Below are positions 28,339-33,670 of a stretch of 33,670 nt of DNA, piece by piece. The notes beneath the pieces were generated by a model. That model worked only from the letters and a program-made list of their open reading frames with translations, was not told the origin of the DNA and made no database searches. This DNA comes from Muribaculaceae bacterium. Its GTDB lineage: Bacteria; Bacteroidota; Bacteroidia; Bacteroidales; Muribaculaceae. Position 1 is the stretch's first letter; each line of letters begins with the position of its first letter. Position numbers and translations under genes: made by a program. The stretch covers positions 1-33,670 of the forward strand of contig VSPD01000032.1 of assembly GCA_009775125.1 (NCBI GenBank). Direction: 5' to 3'.

Positions 28339-28815
28339 ATGATCGACAAGACTAAACTCCGCGCAGCGGTAGAAGACGCCATAAAAGGCAAAGGTGTTTT
28401 CGTGACAGACATCACGGTGAGCCCCGACAACGACATAGTAGTGGAAATAGACTCGGCCGATGGCGTCGACCTCGACACCTGTGCCGATATCACCCGCAAG
28501 ATTGAGGCCGAGCTGCCGTCGCGCGACGAGGAGGACTATTCCCTTGAAGTAGGCTCAGCCGGCATCACGGCCCCGTTCAAGGTGGTGGAGCAATACACCA
28601 AAAACCTTGGCAAGGAAGTGGAAGTGCTCACAAAAGACGGCCGAAAAGTCACCGGCGTGCTTACCGGAGTCGACGGCGACACATCGTCGTTCACCATATC
28701 CGTGCCCACAAAAGTGAAGGAGCCCGGGGCAAAGCGTCCGACAGTGCAGGACGTACCCGAGCATTTCAAGATGGACGCCTGCAAGCAGGTGAAACACGTT
28801 TTCAAGTTTAAATAA
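28339..28815 (+). CDS. rimP: Ribosome maturation factor RimP
   Basis: Needed for maturation of the 30S ribosomal subunit. 158 residues, starting MIDKTKLRAAVEDAIKGK. N-terminal domain to about residue 80 with DNDIVVEIDSADGVDLDTCA and ITRKIEAELPSRDEEDYSLE, the SxxSAGIxxPF-like motif EVGSAGITAPFKV, then the C-terminal Sm-like domain with KVTGVLTGVDGDTSSFTISV. The ATG at 28339 was preferred to a TTG 9 nt upstream. First gene of the classic rimP-nusA-infB order. A CACAAGCC hairpin lies between it and nusA. Confidence 0.94.
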   Translation: MIDKTKLRAAVEDAIKGKGVFVTDITVSPDNDIVVEIDSADGVDLDTCADITRKIEAELPSRDEEDYSLEVGSAGITAPFKVVEQYTKNLGKEVEVLTKDGRKVTGVLTGVDGDTSSFTISVPTKVKEPGAKRPTVQDVPEHFKMDACKQVKHVFKFK

Positions 28816-28823
28816 TGTGGGAA

Positions 28824-28842
28824 CACAAGCCTCCGGCTTGTG
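28824..28842. repeat. Hairpin between rimP and nusA
   Basis: CACAAGCC (28824-28831), TCC, GGCTTGTG (28835-28842): eight perfect pairs with a 3-nt loop. The following bases AAATTTAGTTTTAG give a poor T-run, so partial termination or RNA processing in the operon is possible. Confidence 0.5.
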
Positions 28843-28880
28843 AAATTTAGTTTTAGAAAATAACAAACAAACCAAGATAA

Positions 28881-30131
28881 ATGGCACGCAAAGAACAGAC
28901 ACCAAACATGGTAGAGCAGTTTGCAGAGTTCAAGGAACTCAAAAACATCGACAAGGCCACGATGATCAACGTCCTTGAAGAATCATTCCGCAAAGTGCTT
29001 GCCAACATGCTCGGCACCGACGAGAACCTCGACGTAATCCTCAACCCCGACGAAGGCGCAGTGCAGATTTTCCAGAAACTGCAAGTGGTTCCCGACGGAG
29101 AGGTAGAGAATCCGCGCCTTGAAATAGCCCTTTCCGAGGCCCGGGCCGACGACCCCGACGCGGAAGTCGGCGAGGAATACATCCGCGAGATTGTATTCGC
29201 AGATTTCGGCCGTCGTGCCATACTCAACCTGCGCCAGACTCTCCAGTCGAAAATTCTCGACCTGCAAAAAGAAGCCATCTTCGCAAAATTCAAAGAACTT
29301 GAAGGCGACCTCGTGTCGGGCGAAGTTTACCAGACATGGTCGAAAGAGACACTCCTGCTCGACGACGACAAGAACGAGCTCATCCTTCCCAAATCGCAAG
29401 CCATCCCCGGCGACTTCTTCCGCAAAGGCGAAACCGTGCGCGCCGTTGTGGAGCGTGTCGACAACGAAGGCAACCCCAAAATTACCGTATCGCGTATATC
29501 CGTCAATTTCCTGCGCCGCCTTTTCGAAATCGAGGTGCCCGAAATCCACGACGGCCTTATCGCTATCCGCGCCGTGGCCCGCATCCCGGGCGAGCGCGCC
29601 AAGGTGGCTGTCGAGAGCTTCGACGACCGCATCGACCCCGTAGGCGCATGCGTGGGCGTGAAAGGCTCGCGTATCCACGGCATTGTCCGCGAGCTCCACA
29701 ACGAAAACATCGACGTGATTAACTACACTTCCAACCCCTCGCTCTTTATCCAGCGTGCCCTTGCTCCGGCAAAAGTGTCGTCGATACGCATCGACGAGGA
29801 AAAGAAAGAAGCCGAGGTATTCCTCCGTCCCGAAGAAGTGTCGATGGCAATCGGCCGCAACGGCTCCAACATCAAGCTCGCCTCGATGCTCACCGGATTT
29901 GAAATCGACGTTTACCGCGACGCCGAGCAAGTTTACGAAGAAGATATTTATCTCGACGAATTCAAGAACGAAATCGACGCCTGGGTTATCGACGCCATCA
30001 AGGAAATAGGCTGCGTCACCGCCCAGACCGTGCTCCACACCCCCCGCGAGGTGCTCATCGACAAGGCCGACCTTGAAGAAGACACCGTGGACCATCTGCT
30101 CGAGGTGCTCCGCGCCGAGTTCGAAGACTAA
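28881..30131 (+). CDS. nusA: Transcription termination/antitermination factor NusA
   Basis: Binds RNA polymerase and nascent RNA, controlling pausing, termination and antitermination. 416 residues, without the C-terminal acidic repeats found in E. coli, usual for the phylum. N-terminal polymerase-binding domain to about 130 (AEFKELKNIDKATMINVLEE), S1 domain about 135-205 (GDLVSGEVYQTWSKETLLLD), KH1 around 215-290 (AVARIPGERAKVAVESFDD, VGACVGVKGSRIHGIVREL) and KH2 around 305-370 (EVSMAIGRNGSNIKLASMLT). Both GxxG loops are present. It follows rimP by 65 nt and precedes infB by 120 nt. Confidence 0.97.
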   Translation: MARKEQTPNMVEQFAEFKELKNIDKATMINVLEESFRKVLANMLGTDENLDVILNPDEGAVQIFQKLQVVPDGEVENPRLEIALSEARADDPDAEVGEEYIREIVFADFGRRAILNLRQTLQSKILDLQKEAIFAKFKELEGDLVSGEVYQTWSKETLLLDDDKNELILPKSQAIPGDFFRKGETVRAVVERVDNEGNPKITVSRISVNFLRRLFEIEVPEIHDGLIAIRAVARIPGERAKVAVESFDDRIDPVGACVGVKGSRIHGIVRELHNENIDVINYTSNPSLFIQRALAPAKVSSIRIDEEKKEAEVFLRPEEVSMAIGRNGSNIKLASMLTGFEIDVYRDAEQVYEEDIYLDEFKNEIDAWVIDAIKEIGCVTAQTVLHTPREVLIDKADLEEDTVDHLLEVLRAEFED

Positions 30132-30251
30132 GGCCGATAAGGCTCACGTATTCAAACACCCTCTCCCCGCTCTCCTCTACGCTGATTATTTTGGCGCGTC
30201 GAGACAGACACAATCATAACAAACACTTAGAAATAGAGGCAACAACAATAT

Positions 30252-33122
30252 ATGGCGAAAACAAAAATAAGCAAAGTGGCGCGCGACCTCAACCTTCCGC
30301 TCAGCAAAATAGTTGAGTTTCTGCGCACGAAAGGCATCGAAGTTGAACTGAATCCAAATTCACGCATCGAAGACGAGGCTGTGAATCTGCTCAACGACGC
30401 CTTCCCCACTGACAACAATTCCCGGCCCACCCAGACGCCCGTGCGTCCTGTCGCCGACACCCAGAAAACCGAACAGCGCCAGCGTGCAGCCGAGCCCGAG
30501 GTGACGCATATCCCCACCGAGCCGGCCAACAAGCCCAAGATACTCGGAAAAATCGACCTTGACGCCCACAACCGTCCGGTTGTGCCCAAGCCTGCGCCCC
30601 AGCCCGCTCCTGCCCCCGAAGAAAAAGCTCCGGCTCCCAAGCCCGAGCCCGAAAAACCCAAGGCTGCTCCGGAACCCGAAGCCAAGCCCAAAGAGGAGCC
30701 CAAGCCAGCTCCCGAAGTGAAGCCCGAGCCCAAGCCCGAACCTAAACCCGAGCCCAAGCCCGAAGTGAAGGCCGAGGAAAAAGCCGAACCCGCAGCCAAG
30801 GCTCCCGAAGCCGCCGCTCCCGCGCAGGAGCAGGCTAAGGAAGACGAAATCTTCGTGCCCAACCCCACTCCGAAGACAAACGTGAGTCTCAACATTGTGG
30901 GCAAAATCGACCTCGACGCCCTCAACCAGTCGACACGTCCCAAAAAGAAAACCAAAGAAGAAAAACGTGCCGAACGCCGCCAAGGCGCTCCCGGCGCGCA
31001 GCAAGGCCAGGCCAAGGACGCCCAGGGAGGCGACCGCAAGAAACGCCGCCGCATCTCCGGAAAAGAAAAGGTCGACATTGAAAAAGCCGGCCAGCAAGCA
31101 TCGCAGCAGCCCCGCGGCGGCAACCAGGGCGGAGGCAAAGGCTCCGACCGCCACGAGCCCAAAGGCGGCAGCAAGCGCGAACGCCGCGCCGCCGCGCCCC
31201 AGCATGCCGAAGTGTCCGACGAGGACGTATCCAAGCAGGTGAAAGAGACGCTCGCACGTCTCACTGCAAAAGAAAAAGGCCTCAAACGCGGCGCCAAATG
31301 GCGTAAGGAAAAACGTGAAGCCGTGGCCTCGCGCGAACGCGAAGCCGCACAAGAGCAAATGGCGGAATCGCGCGTGCTCAAGCTCACCGAATTCGTTACG
31401 GCCAACGACCTTGCCATAATGATGGATGTGCCCATCAACCAGGTAATCGCCACCTGCATGAATATCGGCGTGATGGTGTCTATCAACCAGCGACTCGACG
31501 CCGAGACCATCAATATCGTGGCCGAAGAATTCGGATTCCAGACCGAATACGTGTCGGCAGAAGTGGCCGACGCCATCCACCAGGAAGAAGACAGCGAGGA
31601 CCAGCTCCAGTCGCGTCCGCCGATTGTGACCGTAATGGGCCACGTCGACCACGGCAAGACATCGCTGCTCGACTATATCCGCTCGGCCAACGTAATCGCC
31701 GGCGAGGCAGGCGGTATCACCCAGCACATCGGCGCCTACAACGTGCGCCTCGACGACGGACGCGAAATCACCTTCCTCGACACCCCCGGCCACGAAGCCT
31801 TCACGGCCATGCGTGCCCGCGGTGCGAAAGTGACCGACCTCTGTATCATAATCGTGGCCGCCGACGACGCCGTGATGCCCCAGACTGTCGAGGCCATCAA
31901 CCATGCCTCGGCCGCAGGCGTGCCCATCGTATTCGCTATAAACAAAATCGACAAGCCCCACGCCAACCCTGAAAAAATCAAGGAAGAACTCGCCGCGATG
32001 AACTATCTCGTCGAGGACTGGGGCGGAAAATACCAGTCGCAAGACATCTCTGCCAAGAAAGGTATCGGCGTGAAAGAACTTATGGAGAAGGTGCTCCTCG
32101 AAGCCGAGATGCTCGAGCTCCGCGCCAACCCCGACCGCAACGCCACCGGCTCGATTATCGAGTCGTCGCTCGACAAAGGCCGCGGCTACGTGGCCACCGT
32201 GCTTGTGCAGAACGGCACGCTGCGCGTGGGCGACATAATCCTTGCCGGCAACCATTTCGGCAAAGTCAAGGCTATGTTCAACGAGCGCAACCAGCGCATC
32301 AAGGAAGCAGGACCCGCCACCCCGGCGCTTATCCTCGGCCTCAACGGCGCTCCCACGGCCGGCGACACATTCAATGTGCTCGACACCGAACAGGAAGCAC
32401 GTGAAATAGCCTCCAAGCGCGAGCAGCTCCAGCGCGAGCAGGGTCTGCGCACCACTAAGATTCTTACACTCGAAGACATCGGACGCCGCCGTGCAATCGG
32501 CAACTTCCAGGAGCTGAACATCATCGTCAAGGGCGACGTCGACGGTTCCATCGAGGCTCTCTCCGACTCGCTGCTGAAACTCTCCACCGAAGAAATCCAG
32601 GTGAACGTGCTCCACAAGGCTGTCGGCGAAATATCCGAGAGCGACGTTACGCTCGCCGCCGCTTCCGATGCCGTAATCATCGGCTTCCAGGTGCGCCCGT
32701 CGCTTGCGGCGCGCCGTGCCGCCGAACGCGACGGCGTGCAGATTCGCCTCTACTCCGTGATCTACCAGGCCATCGAAGAAGTGAAAGACGCTATGTCGGG
32801 CATGCTCGCGCCCGAAATCAAGGAAGAAATCCTCGGTACGGCCGAAGTGCGCGAGACCTACCACATCGCCAAGGTGGGCACCATCGCCGGCACCATGGTG
32901 CTTGAAGGCCGCATCCGCAAGGGCACAAAGGTGCGTCTTATCCGCGACGGTATCGTACGCTACACCGGCGAGCTCGGCTCGCTCAAACGCTTCAAGGACG
33001 ACGCCAAGGAAGTTATCGCCGGATTGGACTGCGGTCTGTCCATCGCCGGATTCAACGACATCAAGGTGGGCGACATCGTAGAATGTTTCGAAGAAAAAGA
33101 AGTGTCGCGTACCATCGACTGA
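30252..33122 (+). CDS. infB: Translation initiation factor IF-2
   Basis: GTPase that places initiator tRNA on the 30S subunit and promotes subunit joining. 956 residues. The first 50 residues form the IF2N helical domain (ISKVARDLNLPLSKIVEFLR). Residues about 110-360 are low-complexity: Pro/Glu/Lys-rich repeats (KPEPKPEPKPEPKPE near 160-175) and a basic Gly/Gln/Arg stretch. The GTPase domain begins about residue 455, with GHVDHGKTSLL (about 462-472), DTPGHEAF and NKID. Domains II to IV follow (LVQNGTLRVGDIILAGNHFG; AAASDAVIIGFQVRPS; KVGTIAGTMVLEGRIRKGTK). Its stop codon overlaps the folK start (TGATG). The long linker probably varies between relatives. Confidence 0.97.
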   Translation: MAKTKISKVARDLNLPLSKIVEFLRTKGIEVELNPNSRIEDEAVNLLNDAFPTDNNSRPTQTPVRPVADTQKTEQRQRAAEPEVTHIPTEPANKPKILGKIDLDAHNRPVVPKPAPQPAPAPEEKAPAPKPEPEKPKAAPEPEAKPKEEPKPAPEVKPEPKPEPKPEPKPEVKAEEKAEPAAKAPEAAAPAQEQAKEDEIFVPNPTPKTNVSLNIVGKIDLDALNQSTRPKKKTKEEKRAERRQGAPGAQQGQAKDAQGGDRKKRRRISGKEKVDIEKAGQQASQQPRGGNQGGGKGSDRHEPKGGSKRERRAAAPQHAEVSDEDVSKQVKETLARLTAKEKGLKRGAKWRKEKREAVASREREAAQEQMAESRVLKLTEFVTANDLAIMMDVPINQVIATCMNIGVMVSINQRLDAETINIVAEEFGFQTEYVSAEVADAIHQEEDSEDQLQSRPPIVTVMGHVDHGKTSLLDYIRSANVIAGEAGGITQHIGAYNVRLDDGREITFLDTPGHEAFTAMRARGAKVTDLCIIIVAADDAVMPQTVEAINHASAAGVPIVFAINKIDKPHANPEKIKEELAAMNYLVEDWGGKYQSQDISAKKGIGVKELMEKVLLEAEMLELRANPDRNATGSIIESSLDKGRGYVATVLVQNGTLRVGDIILAGNHFGKVKAMFNERNQRIKEAGPATPALILGLNGAPTAGDTFNVLDTEQEAREIASKREQLQREQGLRTTKILTLEDIGRRRAIGNFQELNIIVKGDVDGSIEALSDSLLKLSTEEIQVNVLHKAVGEISESDVTLAAASDAVIIGFQVRPSLAARRAAERDGVQIRLYSVIYQAIEEVKDAMSGMLAPEIKEEILGTAEVRETYHIAKVGTIAGTMVLEGRIRKGTKVRLIRDGIVRYTGELGSLKRFKDDAKEVIAGLDCGLSIAGFNDIKVGDIVECFEEKEVSRTID

Positions 33123-33571
33123 TGACAATACATCTCAACATAGGATCCAATCTCGGCGACCGCCCGGCTAATCAAAGCCGGGCGGTTGCCCTATTGCGCG
33201 AAGCCTTTCCCGAGGACCATTTCCGCGTGTCTGAGCCCGTAGAGTCGGAGCCGTGGGGATTTGTCTCGGAAAACACTTTTATCAACGTGGGCGTGGCCAT
33301 AGACGTCGACGGAGATATCGCCCCGGAAAAAGTGCTCGGCATCACGCAGGGCGTGGAAAAAGCCATCTCCCCGGCCTCCCACCGCAAGCCCGACGGCACC
33401 TACGCCGACCGCCTTGTCGATGTCGACATCATTGCCATCGACCCTGCGCCGGGGCGCACTCTTGAATATCAATCGCCAACGCTTGTCCTTCCTCATCCGC
33501 GGGCCCGCCTGCGCGCCTTCGTGCTCGACCCCCTTCGCTCCCTGTGCCCCGGGCACCCGTTGCTGAAATAG
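33122..33571 (+). CDS. folK: 2-amino-4-hydroxy-6-hydroxymethyldihydropteridine diphosphokinase (HPPK)
   Basis: Transfers pyrophosphate from ATP to hydroxymethyl-dihydropterin in folate synthesis. 149 residues, near the usual 150-170. Family motifs: LNIGSNLGDR at the N-terminus, ESEPWGFVSENTFINVGVAI, HRKPDGTYADRLVDVDIIAI with the metal-binding DVD, and the C-terminal LVLPHPRARLRAFVLDPL. The ATG at 33122 overlaps the infB stop by one base, so translational coupling to infB is expected; a longer frame starting inside infB was rejected. A possible insertion-sequence end lies about 30 nt after the stop. Confidence 0.93.
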   Translation: MTIHLNIGSNLGDRPANQSRAVALLREAFPEDHFRVSEPVESEPWGFVSENTFINVGVAIDVDGDIAPEKVLGITQGVEKAISPASHRKPDGTYADRLVDVDIIAIDPAPGRTLEYQSPTLVLPHPRARLRAFVLDPLRSLCPGHPLLK

Positions 33572-33601
33572 ATATAAAAAATAAAACCCCGCAGCTGAAC
33601 C

Positions 33602-33637
33602 GCACCCCAAAAGTTAGACACAAAACTTTTGGGGTGC
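33602..33637. mobile_element. Perfect 14-bp inverted repeat, possible IS left end
   Basis: GCACCCCAAAAGTT (33602-33615), 8-nt AGACACAA, AACTTTTGGGGTGC (33624-33637). An ATG opens four bases later. This kind of sequence is often seen at the edges of IS3-like elements in Bacteroidetes. There is no T-run, which argues against a simple terminator. The window ends before this can be settled. A partial CCCCGC arm at 33587-33592 just upstream could be a REP-like palindrome interrupted here. Confidence 0.4.
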
Positions 33638-33640
33638 ATT

Positions 33641-33670
33641 ATGTATAGACACCATAACTTTGAAGAACGA
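33641..33670 (+). CDS. Start of a possible transposase orfA (cut by window edge)
   Basis: Only ten codons are visible, reading MYRHHNFEER. The position 4 nt after the inverted repeat and the FEER segment fit the first residues of an IS3-type helix-turn-helix orfA, but ten residues cannot prove it. Confidence 0.3.
   Translation, partial: MYRHHNFEER

Noticed and set aside
28983..30095. 370-codon open frame antisense to nusA
   Set aside because: Same codon-bias effect; nusA is well supported and the antisense product is low-complexity.
30360..33128. 922-codon open frame antisense to infB
   Set aside because: It is codon-aligned with infB and open only because infB avoids TTA, CTA and TCA. The predicted protein has no recognisable domain, and infB is certain.
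1..33670. tRNA genes, rRNA genes and CRISPR arrays
   Set aside because: No tRNA T-loop (GGTTCGANTCC type) pairs with acceptor stems, no rRNA-like stretch and no regularly spaced repeats with spacers were seen.

Overview
The window looks like chromosomal DNA of a Bacteroidales bacterium, most plausibly a Muribaculaceae-like gut species; the family is an inference, the order rests on several signals. Eleven promoters can be read with the Bacteroidetes primary-sigma pattern (TTTG or TTG, 19-21 nt, then TAnnTTTG). Shine-Dalgarno sequences are weak or absent. The gene set (type II glutaminyl-cyclase-like lipoprotein, DPP IV, rubrerythrin, stand-alone ECF sigma factor, DUF5672 protein, rimP-nusA-infB) is typical of the phylum. 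Coding DNA is GC-rich and the intergenic gaps are AT-rich.

Layout. 1-3680 (minus): a Pif1/RecD-like helicase with a C-terminal HTH, cut by the left edge, preceded by a long coiled-coil protein that ends in a clamp-binding-like peptide. 3692-6383 (minus): manC, a secreted esterase and a TPR protein. 6526-10112 (plus): a small membrane protein, the SRP RNA, a glutaminyl-cyclase-like M28 lipoprotein, sufE and a YbdG-like mechanosensitive channel. 10044-12386 (minus): a three-gene cassette around a phage-portal homologue, with its own promoter and no other phage genes visible. 12501-12781 (plus): a structured non-coding RNA with a clear promoter and terminator, possibly 6S-type. 12797-15619 (minus): polA, whose proofreading domain has lost its catalytic residues. 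15717-17370 (plus): a long-chain polyprenyl diphosphate synthase and an ECF-transporter S-like membrane protein. 17426-22724 (minus): a tight four-gene operon, dpp4 / unknown membrane protein / miaA / DUF5672. 22821-26299 (minus): three exported proteins of unknown function, one with MORN repeats and two coupled by an ATGA overlap. 26499-28155 (plus): ECF sigma factor, rubrerythrin and a SemiSWEET transporter. 28240-33571 (plus): the rimP-nusA-infB-folK translation/folate run, followed by what may be the left end of an insertion sequence.

How it fits together. Much of the window serves core information processing (SRP RNA, polA, miaA, rimP, nusA, infB, helicase) and envelope or export biology (SRP RNA beside a pyroglutamate-forming enzyme, several proteins whose predicted mature N-terminus is Gln, DPP IV, exported operon). 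The least explained parts are the isolated portal cassette, the adjacent non-coding RNA, the exported MORN operon with a palindrome in its upstream gap, and small dispersed intergenic repeats (CCCCGCG palindromes, a 9-nt-period repeat and a GTGCATTGTG-type repeat).
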